Positions 46,568 to 55,052 of a stretch of 64,000 nt of DNA are shown here, one piece after another (the first letter of the stretch is position 1; the number at the start of each line of letters is the position of its first letter). The notes under the pieces are model-generated. The model worked only from the letters and a program-made list of their open reading frames with translations. It did no database searches and was not told the DNA's origin. The DNA lies in contig JANWXW010000154.1 in NCBI GenBank assembly GCA_025057315.1, positions 83,601 through 147,600 of the forward strand. The letters run 5' to 3'. Made by a program: the position numbers and the translations under genes. The DNA is from Myxococcota bacterium. Lineage in GTDB: Bacteria > Myxococcota_A > Polyangia > Palsa-1104 > JAEUJZ01.

Positions 46568-48259
46568 ATGCCTGCCGGCCGTCTGAGCGCGACGGCCCTC
46601 CTGTCGCTGCTGGTCCTAGGCTGCGCCGCCCCGTCGCGTCCTCCCCAGATGCCCGGGGCGGCCAGTGCGGCGCCGGCCTGGTTCCCTGCCCGTACCTGCC
46701 AGCAGGCCTGGGCCACCCTCCCCGAGGCGGCCCGCAGCTACGACCTGCGCCGCGATGGGCAACTGGGGCCGCTTGGCAACCTCGGCTATGCCGACTGGGC
46801 CCGCCCCCTGCACCGGAGCGGATGCTACAAGCCCTGGACCGTCCTTATCTACATGGCCGCAGACAATGACCTCGCCCCCTATGCCTATCTTGACCTATAC
46901 GAGATGGAGGCCATCGGGCCCAATGGCCAGGCGGGCGGGTCCAGCCATCGGGTCGACGTGCTGGTACAGCTTGACACGCCCGGACATACCGGCATCCGGC
47001 GGCTGCATATTTTCCCCTCGGGGGAGCAATACGATACTTCATTGACGCTGGCTCAGTTTGCCCAGCGCAAAGAGAAGGACATCCGCTCGCCCATCGTCGA
47101 GCTCCTGGAGGAGCCAGCGCAGGCGGATCCTGCCAGGGACCTGGAGGCGTTTCTGGAGTGGGGCATGCGGCGCTACCCGGCAGAGCGCTACATGCTGGTG
47201 CTGTGGGGCCACGGCGAGGGGTGGTCTCCAGCGCAGCCGCCGCGGCAGCCGGCCACCAGCCGTTTCCTGCGGGCCGAGGAGGTCGACGTGGACCTGCCTG
47301 CCGAATCGGCAACCCCGCGCAACCCATTTGCTGGGCGTGGCTTCCGCGGTGGCGTGGTGTTCGACTGGACCCAGGCCGCCTACCTGGACATCCCGTCGCT
47401 GCACCGGGTCCTGCGCAACACCTCGCAGCGGCTGCTCGGGCGGCCGCTGGATGTCTACGTGGCCGACGCCTGCCTGATGCAGATGGTCGAGGTAGCCACC
47501 GAGATCTCTGACTCGGTGCGCTTCATCGTTGGCTCGGCGCAGGTACAGGACTTTCTCGGCCTGCCCTACCGGGACATCATGGCTCACCTGACCGCGGCTG
47601 ACTTCGGCTCGGCTCCACGGCGCGTGCAGACCGACGACGAGGCTTATCTGCTGGCTCACCTGCTGCCGGAGCTGTACCAGGCGTCCCTGGATCCCAATAC
47701 CGGCAGCCTGCAGGCGAAGCTGGCGCCCGATGCCCACCGGACAGTCACCATGAGCGCCCTGTCCAGCAGCGAGCTGCGGTCGCAGCTCCTGCCGGCGATG
47801 GCCGACCTGGCGGCCAGACTGTCTGAGTATCTGGCCGAAGACCCGCTGCGCTCCAGCGATCTGCGCTTTGTCATTCAGCACACCCCGAGCTTCATCGGGA
47901 GCGCGCAGGATGTGGGCGCCTTCCTCGGGATGCTGGAGCTGCTGCTGCGGCGGGAGGCGCAGGCTACCCCGGCGGTGGGGCCGGCGCATGGCCGCCTGCA
48001 GCGGGCGGTGAATCGGACCCGCGAGGCCTTGCTGCGCACGGTGCTCTCGTACGCCTATGGAACCGAGTATCGCAGCGTGGAGAGCCAGCTTCACCTCCTT
48101 GGCTTCCGTGCCGTGTCCGTCTGGCTTCCAGTGTCCGATTCCGACTTCCGTGCCCGCATCGAGGACTTCCGTCCATCGGCCTTTTACCGCTATGGCGCGC
48201 CCTCCCCCGATCGTCCCGGGCCGTGGGAGCGCTGGCTGAGCCAGCTGTACTCTCCCTGA
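46568..48259 (+). CDS. clostripain-type (C11) cysteine protease lipoprotein
   Basis: 563 residues. The signal sequence LLSLLVLGC is a lipobox. The peptidase C11 pattern runs PWTVLIYMAADNDLAPYAY (about residue 97), VDVLVQLD, then the catalytic His in LWGHGEGW (about residue 213) and Cys in VADACLMQMVEV (about 301). C11 enzymes cleave after Arg or Lys and are usually autoprocessed. It is therefore probably a cell-surface protease. Two bases separate it from the transglutaminase-like gene, implying a joint role in surface protein modification. Confidence 0.82.
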   Translation: MPAGRLSATALLSLLVLGCAAPSRPPQMPGAASAAPAWFPARTCQQAWATLPEAARSYDLRRDGQLGPLGNLGYADWARPLHRSGCYKPWTVLIYMAADNDLAPYAYLDLYEMEAIGPNGQAGGSSHRVDVLVQLDTPGHTGIRRLHIFPSGEQYDTSLTLAQFAQRKEKDIRSPIVELLEEPAQADPARDLEAFLEWGMRRYPAERYMLVLWGHGEGWSPAQPPRQPATSRFLRAEEVDVDLPAESATPRNPFAGRGFRGGVVFDWTQAAYLDIPSLHRVLRNTSQRLLGRPLDVYVADACLMQMVEVATEISDSVRFIVGSAQVQDFLGLPYRDIMAHLTAADFGSAPRRVQTDDEAYLLAHLLPELYQASLDPNTGSLQAKLAPDAHRTVTMSALSSSELRSQLLPAMADLAARLSEYLAEDPLRSSDLRFVIQHTPSFIGSAQDVGAFLGMLELLLRREAQATPAVGPAHGRLQRAVNRTREALLRTVLSYAYGTEYRSVESQLHLLGFRAVSVWLPVSDSDFRARIEDFRPSAFYRYGAPSPDRPGPWERWLSQLYSP

Positions 48260-48377
48260 GACCCGACCCCTCCAACCCACAGGCAACAACCAAGGCAAGT
48301 TGATTTTAGCCCATCTGCATGGAGCTTGCTAAGCGCAAGGTCTATTGGATCGCGGGTCGGCACACCCCTGACAGCGG

Positions 48378-49448
48378 CTACCGCGGCAGGCGCTGGCTCG
48401 GGTCTGTCTGCTTGAAGAGAAGCCGCCAGCCCTCGTGCTTGAGTATCCGGTGGATCTCTTTGAGCTCGTCGAAGATCTGCAGATCCTGGCGAAAGCCCCC
48501 GACCGTGCCACGACCACGCTCGAGCTGCGTTTGCAGCCAGCGCACATCGGCGCTCAGTTGCTCCGCCGCGGCCATTGCGCGTCGAAACCGGGCCACTGCC
48601 TCTTCGAGCTGACGCCGTTGCTGGGGGCCAAACGCGGTGGTGACGTCGCGAAGCTGCTCCTCGAGCCTGCCCAGCTGGCGGCCGATGTGCTGTACCTGCG
48701 GGCCGATCTCGTCCAGGGCCCGGCCTGTCTCCACGGCCAGGTGTCGAATGCGTGCCGGCGCCTCTGCCTGCTGCAGCGCCTCTAGCAGGTGCCCTGCCGC
48801 AGACAGGGCGCGCCCCCCTCGAAGTGCCACGCGCGCCACAGCCGGCGGCTCGATGACCTCGTCCAGGGTCGCCTGCAGGCGGGTCATGCTCTCGCGGAAC
48901 AGCTCCCAGTCGGGCGACAGGTCCCGCGCCCCCTCCAACAGGGTCGTCAGGCTGTGGTGGACCTTGAGCAAAAAGTGGCCCATGTCCGGGGGGTCTTCGC
49001 CGCGCACGGTCTCGCCGTCCTCGATGGGGCGGTCGGGGGCAGCGCCGTGGCGTGGCGGCCCAATCTCTATGATCGCGTCGGTGAGGACATTGTCCGAGTG
49101 GGCAAAGAAGGTCGAGTTGCGGTAGATGAACCGCTGGTAGGCGCGCAGCAGCCGCAGCTCAACCTCCACGCCCGCCTCCTTCACCAGGCCCTTGCCAGCG
49201 CGGGGCCAACCGACGCCGCGGATGGCCACTACTTCGCCCACGTGCATGCCGGCCATGCGCACAGGGGCACCGGTGCGCAGGGCGCCGGGCGTGCGCATCT
49301 GGACCCGCACGACCAAGGACTCCCCGAGCGAACGATCCGAGGCCAGCAGCGCAATGCCCACGGCAGCCACGGTGATGACCACCGTGGTGGCGCCCGCACC
49401 CAGCTGCACCCGCATCCCCGAGCTGTCAAAAGGCGGGCCCAGGCTCAT
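48378..49448 (-). CDS. MCE/MlaD-family protein, second of a pair
   Basis: 356 residues. One N-terminal transmembrane helix (TTVVITVAAVGIALLA) is followed by an MCE domain (about residues 45-150; RTPGALRTGAPVRMAGMHVGEV, VLTDAIIEIGPP) and a long helical tail. MCE proteins form periplasmic hexamers that move phospholipids between membranes. It lies 12 bp downstream of another MCE gene, so the two may form one complex. No MlaE permease or MlaF ATPase is in the window. Confidence 0.8.
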   Translation of the reverse strand: MSLGPPFDSSGMRVQLGAGATTVVITVAAVGIALLASDRSLGESLVVRVQMRTPGALRTGAPVRMAGMHVGEVVAIRGVGWPRAGKGLVKEAGVEVELRLLRAYQRFIYRNSTFFAHSDNVLTDAIIEIGPPRHGAAPDRPIEDGETVRGEDPPDMGHFLLKVHHSLTTLLEGARDLSPDWELFRESMTRLQATLDEVIEPPAVARVALRGGRALSAAGHLLEALQQAEAPARIRHLAVETGRALDEIGPQVQHIGRQLGRLEEQLRDVTTAFGPQQRRQLEEAVARFRRAMAAAEQLSADVRWLQTQLERGRGTVGGFRQDLQIFDELKEIHRILKHEGWRLLFKQTDPSQRLPR

Positions 49449-49460
49449 GCTCCCTTTGCC

Positions 49461-50471
49461 CTACTCTTTCCAGAAAAATTTCCATGGGTTGCGCTTGAGG
49501 TCGCGAACCAGCTCCTTGAGGTCATCATAGATCTGCTGGTCCACCAGAAGCGCGCCGGCCGTTCCGCGGCCCTTGCGGATGTCCGCGATGATGAGCGCTG
49601 CGTCGTTCGATAGGGCCTGCACCTTGGCGCTTGTCGCCACCAGGTCGTCCAGGGCCTTGACGAGCTTTTTGCGCTCCTCCGGTCCCACCACCGCCGTCAC
49701 ATCGCCCACCCCATCTAGCGCCCGACGGGTCTTCTGGATGAGGGGGTCGATCTGGCCCCTGATCGACGCGCTGATGGACTCGATGTTGCTCAGGGTCCGC
49801 TTCAGCTGCTCGGCGTCCCCCACGCCGCGGTCGATCTTGGCGAGCAGCTCCGCCCCCGCTGCGGTCAGTCGGTCCAGGTCCACCAGCAGCTTCTTGATCT
49901 CGCCGCGGTTTTCGTTAAGGACATCATCCAGCGTTCGCGCCACCCGTGCACCCGAGCGGAGCAGGTCGCGGATGACATCCCGGTCCCTCTCCAGCAGCGA
50001 GGTGATGGAGTCGAGAAAGTCGTACAGCCGCGCCAGGATCAGATCCGTGCGCGGCGGGTCCACGCCGCGCACGATGCTGCCTGGAGCCAGCGGTGGCCGG
50101 TCGGGGCTGCCGGGTTCGATCTCTAGGTATTGCTCGCCGAGCACCCCTTGCGTGTTCACATAAAAGCGAGCATCCTCGTGGATCGCCTCGCGGGCGCGCT
50201 CCTCGACCTCCAGCACCAGGCGCACCTGCACGCGCCGCTTGACCTTGTCATCGAAGGCACCGCCCATAAAGCGCACCTGCTGCACCTTGCCCACCCGGAT
50301 GCCGGAGAGCTTCACGGCGGCCCCTGTGTGGATGTTGCCGGAGAAGTCAAAGTCCACATACAGCCGGTAGCCAGAACGGAACGAGAACCCGCCCAGGATG
50401 GCGATGAAGCCGGCCAGCACCGCCATCGACGCCAGGATCAACGCACCGACCTTGATCTCCAGGGCTCTCAT
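49461..50471 (-). CDS. MCE/MlaD-family protein, first of a pair
   Basis: 336 residues from the ATG at 50471 (a GTG at 50480 is also in frame). Transmembrane helix (KVGALILASMAVLAGFIAIL), MCE domain (about residues 35-140; GAAVKLSGIRVGKVQQV, GVLGEQYLEIEPGSP), then a coiled-coil region with regular heptads. Presumed function: phospholipid or lipid transport in the cell envelope. TAGAGT lies 7 nt upstream of the ATG, so this too may be leaderless, and it would drive both MCE genes. Confidence 0.85.
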   Translation of the reverse strand: MRALEIKVGALILASMAVLAGFIAILGGFSFRSGYRLYVDFDFSGNIHTGAAVKLSGIRVGKVQQVRFMGGAFDDKVKRRVQVRLVLEVEERAREAIHEDARFYVNTQGVLGEQYLEIEPGSPDRPPLAPGSIVRGVDPPRTDLILARLYDFLDSITSLLERDRDVIRDLLRSGARVARTLDDVLNENRGEIKKLLVDLDRLTAAGAELLAKIDRGVGDAEQLKRTLSNIESISASIRGQIDPLIQKTRRALDGVGDVTAVVGPEERKKLVKALDDLVATSAKVQALSNDAALIIADIRKGRGTAGALLVDQQIYDDLKELVRDLKRNPWKFFWKE

Positions 50472-50478
50472 GCGCGGC

Positions 50479-50484
50479 ACTCTA
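50479..50484 (-). promoter_or_regulatory. -10 candidate for the MCE gene pair
   Basis: TAGAGT on the minus strand, 7 nt before the ATG at 50471. It lies in the short divergent gap before the DUF1285-like gene. Confidence 0.35.
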
Positions 50485-50540
50485 GCATGGCCGAGCCAGC
50501 GCTCGCCTGGTAGATGCGACCCGTGCTACTCATCCTTCCC

Positions 50541-51095
50541 ATGAGTGCGCCCGGCGATCCCGCCCAGCCGCCCTCCCCAGAGGGAGGGGTAGAGACCATC
50601 GACCCGACCCTGCCCGAGGTGGTGCGTCGCCTCCTGGCCGCTGGCGCCACGTTGGAGCCCATCGTGCTGGACGCCGAGGGCCAGTGGCTGCACCAGGGGC
50701 AGCCGTTCACCAACGAGCGCGTCCGCCAGCTCTTCCATCGCTCCATCGACCGGACTCCGGGCGGCACCTGGGTGCTGCACATTCCTCCGTTTACCTACCC
50801 GATTCAGGTGGAAGATACGCCCTATCATGTGCGCTCGCTGCACATGGTCGGCCAGGGGCCGCAGGAGCGGGTGGTGCTGCACCTGAGCGATGCGAGCGAG
50901 GAGGATCTGGTGCCCGCCACCCTGCGGCTTGTGGCCGGCCGGCTCTACTGTGCGGTCAAGGGAGGGCGCTTCCAAGCCCGCTTCAACCGGCCGGCTTACT
51001 ATGCGCTGCTGGAGCGGCTGGAGGAGCACGATGGACAGTACTGGCTCCGGCTGGCCGGGCAGCTCGTTCCGCTCGCCGTGTCCGAGGCCCCCTGA
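50541..51095 (+). CDS. DUF1285-like protein
   Basis: 184 residues from the ATG at 50541 (ATG 50514 is in frame). The order WLHQGQPFTNERVRQLFHRSI, then YPIQVEDTPYHVRSL and LRLVAGRLYCAVKGGRFQARFNRPAYYALLERL resembles the DUF1285 family of small cytoplasmic proteins of unknown role. No signal or membrane segment is present. Divergent from the MCE pair and convergent with truB, ending 6 bp before it. Confidence 0.55.
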   Translation: MSAPGDPAQPPSPEGGVETIDPTLPEVVRRLLAAGATLEPIVLDAEGQWLHQGQPFTNERVRQLFHRSIDRTPGGTWVLHIPPFTYPIQVEDTPYHVRSLHMVGQGPQERVVLHLSDASEEDLVPATLRLVAGRLYCAVKGGRFQARFNRPAYYALLERLEEHDGQYWLRLAGQLVPLAVSEAP

Positions 51096-51101
51096 GCCGC
51101 C

Positions 51102-52034
51102 TTATGTCTCGGCACCCGTGAACCCGCGCTCGATGCGCCAGCTTGATCCGCTGCGACCCAGGACAGCCACCAGTCGACCGGCTGGGTCGAGCGCTGCGGC
51201 CAGGTTGCCAGCCTCCGGGCCCAACCGGCGCCCGACCTCCTGGGCAGCTCCTTGGTGTCCGCGCCGCAGCCGCGCTGCCTCCGCCCCGGACAGATGCACA
51301 GTGGGCAGGTGCGACAGGGCCTCGGCCGGGGAATAGATCTTGAAGTTCCCGCTGAGCGCATCGCGGCCCTCCTCCAACCGCACCAGCTGGGCTGATTCCT
51401 CAACAGTGAAACGGCCCACCCGCAGGCGCCGCAGGGCGACCAAGTGCCCGCCTGTGCCCAGCGCCTCGCCGACATCGCGCGCGATGGAGCGGATGTACGT
51501 GCCCCGGCCGCAGCGGACGGTAAAAGTCACCTGCGGCAGAGCCACTTCCTGTACGGAGATGTCGTAGATGTTCACCAGGCGCTGCTTGCTGGCCAGGTGT
51601 GCCTCCAGGTCCTCATCCCCGGCCCGAGCCCGCGCATAGAGGCGCTGGCCCTCAACCTTGAGCGCGGAAACGCGCGGCGGCCGCTGCAGCACGGTACCGC
51701 GCTGGGCGTGCAGGGCAGCCACCACCTGTTCTGGCGTCACGGCGCGCAGTCGCTCCGGGTCGGCCCGCGCCAGAATGCGGGCCCCCTCGTCGGCGTCATC
51801 GGTGTCCGTGGTGATGCCGAGCAGCAGCGTGGCGCAGTAGGTCTTGTCTGCTTCCATCAGGAAGGGCACCAGCTTGGTCGCCTCTCCCAGGCAACAGACC
51901 AGCACGCCGGTGGCCATCGGGTCGAGCGTGCCGGCGTGGCCCACGCGGCGCTCCCGATAGATGCGGCGCAGCCTGGCCACCACGTCGAACGAGGTGAGCC
52001 CCGCCGGCTTGTCCACGCTGAGGACGCCGTTCAC
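51102..52034 (-). CDS. truB: tRNA pseudouridine-55 synthase
   Basis: 310 residues. TruB makes pseudouridine at position 55 of the T-loop of tRNAs. The catalytic Asp38 is in VGHAGTLDPMATGVL, preceded by the family start VLSVDKPAGLTSFDVV, and the substrate-binding YCATLLLGITTDTDDADE and CGRGTYIRSIARDVGE follow. The ATG overlaps the stop of the DHH phosphoesterase gene (52031-52034), so they are translationally coupled, an order often seen around rbfA-truB clusters. Confidence 0.94.
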   Translation of the reverse strand: MNGVLSVDKPAGLTSFDVVARLRRIYRERRVGHAGTLDPMATGVLVCCLGEATKLVPFLMEADKTYCATLLLGITTDTDDADEGARILARADPERLRAVTPEQVVAALHAQRGTVLQRPPRVSALKVEGQRLYARARAGDEDLEAHLASKQRLVNIYDISVQEVALPQVTFTVRCGRGTYIRSIARDVGEALGTGGHLVALRRLRVGRFTVEESAQLVRLEEGRDALSGNFKIYSPAEALSHLPTVHLSGAEAARLRRGHQGAAQEVGRRLGPEAGNLAAALDPAGRLVAVLGRSGSSWRIERGFTGAET

Positions 52035-53059
52035 TGCAGCTCTCCAGCCAGGGCAGCGGCCACTGCCTGTACCAGGGCAGTGCGGGCAGCAGCGCGACTT
52101 TGCTCGTCCGTGGCAGCGATGGTGCAGCCGGCTGCGCTGTGATGTCCTCCGCCGCCAAACCGGGCAGCGATGCGCGCCACATCCACACGGCCCTTGCCAC
52201 GCAGGCTGACGTACATCTCGCGGTCCCCATGAGTCAGCAGCGCCCCCACCTCCACGCCGCGCAGGCTGCGGGCATAGTTGACCAGCTTGGGCACGTCGTC
52301 TGGTGTGGCGCCAGCCTCCCGCATCATGTCATCGGTGAGCGTGAGCAGCGCCAGGCGCTCGTCGCAGTGCAGCTCCAGGGTGCCGAGCACCAGGCGCAGC
52401 AGACGCAGGCTCGCCGGCGAGCTAGACTCCTCCAGTTCCAGTGCCAATCCCCAGGGGGATGCCCCCGCAGCGACGCAAGCGGCCGCCAGCCGCAGTGCCT
52501 CTGGGTTGGTGGAGGAGTAACGGAACCAGCCGGTGTCTTCCACCAGCGATGTAAGCAGCGCCGTGGCGAGGGCGGGGCTCATGTCCTGCTCGCGCAGCCC
52601 CAGCTCACCCAGCAGCCGCCAGGAGAGCACGCCGGTGCTCGCGGCGGAGGCATCACGCACCCCGATGTCGCCGAACTCGCTGGAGACCGCATGGTGGTCC
52701 AGCACGATGAGGGGACCGCTGATTTCCCGTTCCGGGAACCGCTCGCCAAGCAGGTGGCGTGCACCGGTGTCGTGCACCAAGGTGGCATCGAACCGGCTGC
52801 CGCGGGGCAGGCGCCGCAGGACCCGGTCTGCTCCCGGCAGGAAGCCGAGGCGGGCCGGGATCGGCTCCGGGCTGAGCAGGACCACCTCCTTGCCCAGTGC
52901 CGTCAGGCCGTGTGCTGTCACCAACATCGCGCCCAGGGCGTCTCCATCCACCGGAGCGTGGGCTGCGCACAGAAAGCGCCTCCCTCGATGCACCAGATGT
53001 GCCGCTTCCGCCAGGGCGGCGGCGAAGTCCGGGGGATGTGCGGCTGTGGGCTTGCTCAT
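52031..53059 (-). CDS. nrnA: DHH/DHHA1 phosphoesterase (NrnA-like)
   Basis: 342 residues. NrnA-type enzymes degrade short oligoribonucleotides and pAp. The motifs HAPVDGDALGA (about residues 34-44, first metal site), VHDTG (96-100), VLDHH (119-123, the DHH motif), and the DHHA1 glycine-rich GGGGHHSAAG near residue 300 are in order. The ATG at 53059 is chosen over the longer frame because family sequences begin here; TATGAT lies 9 nt upstream and no ribosome site is seen. It overlaps truB by 4 bp. Confidence 0.85.
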   Translation of the reverse strand: MSKPTAAHPPDFAAALAEAAHLVHRGRRFLCAAHAPVDGDALGAMLVTAHGLTALGKEVVLLSPEPIPARLGFLPGADRVLRRLPRGSRFDATLVHDTGARHLLGERFPEREISGPLIVLDHHAVSSEFGDIGVRDASAASTGVLSWRLLGELGLREQDMSPALATALLTSLVEDTGWFRYSSTNPEALRLAAACVAAGASPWGLALELEESSSPASLRLLRLVLGTLELHCDERLALLTLTDDMMREAGATPDDVPKLVNYARSLRGVEVGALLTHGDREMYVSLRGKGRVDVARIAARFGGGGHHSAAGCTIAATDEQSRAAARTALVQAVAAALAGELQ

Positions 53060-53068
53060 GGAGGACAC

Positions 53069-53074
53069 ATCATA
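53069..53074 (-). promoter_or_regulatory. -10 of nrnA-truB
   Basis: TATGAT on the minus strand, 9 nt before the ATG at 53059, giving a leader of about 2 nt. Confidence 0.4.
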
Positions 53075-53121
53075 CATGTTGAATGCAGTGCGGCCATGTC
53101 GGCGCCGCAAAAGGAACCAAG

Positions 53122-53340
53122 ATGCCCATCTTTGAATATATCTGCCAGGAATGCGGATGCGCCTTCGAGGCGCTTGTGCGCAGCGGAGAGCAGGTGACCT
53201 GCACTCGTTGTGACAGCCATCGGCTGGAAAAGCAGATGTCCGCCTTTGCCGTGGGGGCAGGACGCATGTCCGAGCCTGCTCCGGGACCTTGTGGCACCTG
53301 CGGCGCGCCCCAGCCGGGGATGTGCCAGATGAAGAACTAG
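53122..53340 (+). CDS. FmdB-type zinc-ribbon protein
   Basis: 72 residues. The start MPIFEYICQECG with the family's second Cys pair CTRC (residues 27-30, first pair Cys8 and Cys11) forms a zinc ribbon. FmdB-family proteins are small regulators of unknown mechanism. Extra Cys residues (CGTCGAPQPGMC) at the end extend the usual length of the family. AAAAGGAA is upstream of the ATG at 53122. It diverges from nrnA. Confidence 0.8.
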   Translation: MPIFEYICQECGCAFEALVRSGEQVTCTRCDSHRLEKQMSAFAVGAGRMSEPAPGPCGTCGAPQPGMCQMKN

Positions 53341-53440
53341 CCTGTCTTCGAGCAGATTCGGCTGCAGCGCCCACCCGGTGCAGGGCGAGCCCCCCGACCG
53401 CGCCCCGCTCGTGCCCCGACCGCGGATGAGGGGGAGGCGG

Positions 53441-53476
53441 GGGCTTTCGCTTTCGTTTTGTTCCTGGCCGCGCCAG
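53441..53476 (+). repeat. 36-bp direct repeat, copy 1
   Basis: A 36-bp sequence with core TTCGCTTTCGTTTTGTTCC recurs at 53513-53548 with a single mismatch, separated by exactly 36 bp. The copies lie in the intergenic region before the phosphodiesterase gene. Confidence 0.8.
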
Positions 53477-53512
53477 TTCTTAGCGAGCTGCCACGCCGGC
53501 ATGGCGTCAACA

Positions 53513-53548
53513 GGGCCTTCGCTTTCGTTTTGTTCCTGGCCGCGCCAG
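53513..53548 (+). repeat. 36-bp direct repeat, copy 2
   Basis: Second copy. The equal repeat and gap lengths (36/36) are CRISPR-like, but only two copies exist and no cas genes are near, so it is not called an array. Confidence 0.8.
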
Positions 53549-53636
53549 GGCATCGGGTCTGTGGGACCCCAGCGCGGACGGGCAGCCTGCGGCGCCTCTC
53601 TGTTCCCCGGCACTCCATGGTATACTAACGCCGCCT

Positions 53637-55046
53637 TTGTCTTGTCTTCTATCCCGCCCTCGGCCCCGCCCTCGGCCGGGTGCCTTCCCCCTCATCGGGG
53701 CGGCCATCGTGCTGCTGCTTCTGGGGCCGCTGCCAGCCCTGGGCACGGACGATCGGGTGCTGGTCCTGATTTCCATCGATGGGCTGCGGCCGGATCTGGT
53801 CCTGGAGGCGGAACGCCATGGGCTGAGCCTGCCCCAGCTGCGCCGCCTGCTCGCCGAGGGAGCGCATGCACGGGCCGTGGAACCGGTGCTCCCGGCAGTC
53901 ACCTATCCGAACCACACCACGCTGGTGACCGGCGTCTCGCCAATCCAGCACGGCATCCACAACAACCGGAGCTTCGATCCGACCGGTCGCAACCGCGGCG
54001 GCTGGAACTGGTATGCCGAGGACATCAGCGTGCCGACGCTGTGGGATGTTGCCGAACGGGCGGGACTGCGCACGGCGAGTGTGGACTGGCCGGTGACCGT
54101 GGGTGCGCATATTTCTTACAACATCCCGCAGTACTGGCGGGCACACACCGCGGATGATCACAAGCTGCTGCGCGCGCTGACGACCCCCGGCCTGCTCGCG
54201 GAGGCCGAGGCGGTGCTGGGTCCCTATCCCCTTGGGCATGACTACTCTGTTGCTGCAGACGGGCGGCGCGCGGCCTTTGCGGCGTACCTGCTGAGCAAGA
54301 AGCGGCCGCGCCTGCTGCTGCTGCATCTGGGGTCCTTTGACGCTGTGGCGCACGCGCATGGTCCCCTGGACCGCCATTCCCTGGCTGTGCTGGAGAAGCT
54401 CGATGGGTACATCGGCACCGTTCGTGTGGCGGCGGAGCGTGCCAGCGGGGGCCGGGCGGTCATCGCGGTGGTGTCGGACCATGGGTTTCGGCCCGTTTGG
54501 CGCACGATGCATCTGAACGTGGCGCTCCAGGAGGCCGGGCTGATCACGCTCGGACGGGGTGGACAGGTCAGCTCCTGGCGTGCCTACGCGTGGCCCTCCT
54601 GCGGCTCTGCGGCCATCGTGCTGGCAGATGAGCAGGATCGTCTCGCTCGCGAGCGCGTCCGCGCCTTGCTTGAGCGCCTTGCTGCTGACCCCACCGGCGG
54701 CATATTGCGCATCATGGATGGTGCTGAAGCGCGGCGGCGTGGGGGGTTCCCTCAGGCGGCCTTTGTGGTCATCCTGCGCGATGGGGTCGAGATGGGCTTT
54801 CGCACCAGCGGCCCTCTGTTCGCCCAGGCTTCGGGCGGTACCCACGGCTATGCCCCGGACCACCCCGACATGGCGGCGGCGTTCTTTGTGGCGGGGCCGG
54901 GGGTGCCGGTGGGTCTGGACCTGGGTCGCATCCACATGCGCGACATTGCGCCCACGCTGGCGGCGCTGCTCGGTCTGAGCCTGCCGGCCCCTGAGGGGCG
55001 CGGTTTGTTTCCGGTGGTGGCCGCGGCGGCAGCGATCTCGAACTGA
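53637..55046 (+). CDS. ectonucleotide pyrophosphatase/phosphodiesterase-like enzyme
   Basis: 469 residues. After a signal region (RPRPRPGAFPLIGAAIVLLLL) the alkaline-phosphatase fold begins with VLVLISIDGLRPDLV (metal Asp), then the nucleophile threonine in TYPNHTTLVTG, YNIPQYWRAHT, DAVAHAHGP (Asp and His) and VVSDHGFRP (Asp-His pair). These are the zinc ligands of NPP-type phosphodiesterases, which hydrolyse nucleotides or phospholipid headgroups outside the cytoplasm. The start is a TTG at 53637, 10 nt after TATACT; the choice is uncertain. It ends 6 bp before the convergent permease gene. Confidence 0.82.
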   Translation: MSCLLSRPRPRPRPGAFPLIGAAIVLLLLGPLPALGTDDRVLVLISIDGLRPDLVLEAERHGLSLPQLRRLLAEGAHARAVEPVLPAVTYPNHTTLVTGVSPIQHGIHNNRSFDPTGRNRGGWNWYAEDISVPTLWDVAERAGLRTASVDWPVTVGAHISYNIPQYWRAHTADDHKLLRALTTPGLLAEAEAVLGPYPLGHDYSVAADGRRAAFAAYLLSKKRPRLLLLHLGSFDAVAHAHGPLDRHSLAVLEKLDGYIGTVRVAAERASGGRAVIAVVSDHGFRPVWRTMHLNVALQEAGLITLGRGGQVSSWRAYAWPSCGSAAIVLADEQDRLARERVRALLERLAADPTGGILRIMDGAEARRRGGFPQAAFVVILRDGVEMGFRTSGPLFAQASGGTHGYAPDHPDMAAAFFVAGPGVPVGLDLGRIHMRDIAPTLAALLGLSLPAPEGRGLFPVVAAAAAISN

Positions 55047-55052
55047 ACCGAC

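Noticed and set aside
53441..53548. CRISPR array with 36-bp repeats and a 36-bp spacer
   Set aside because: Only two copies and no cas genes nearby; listed as a plain direct repeat.
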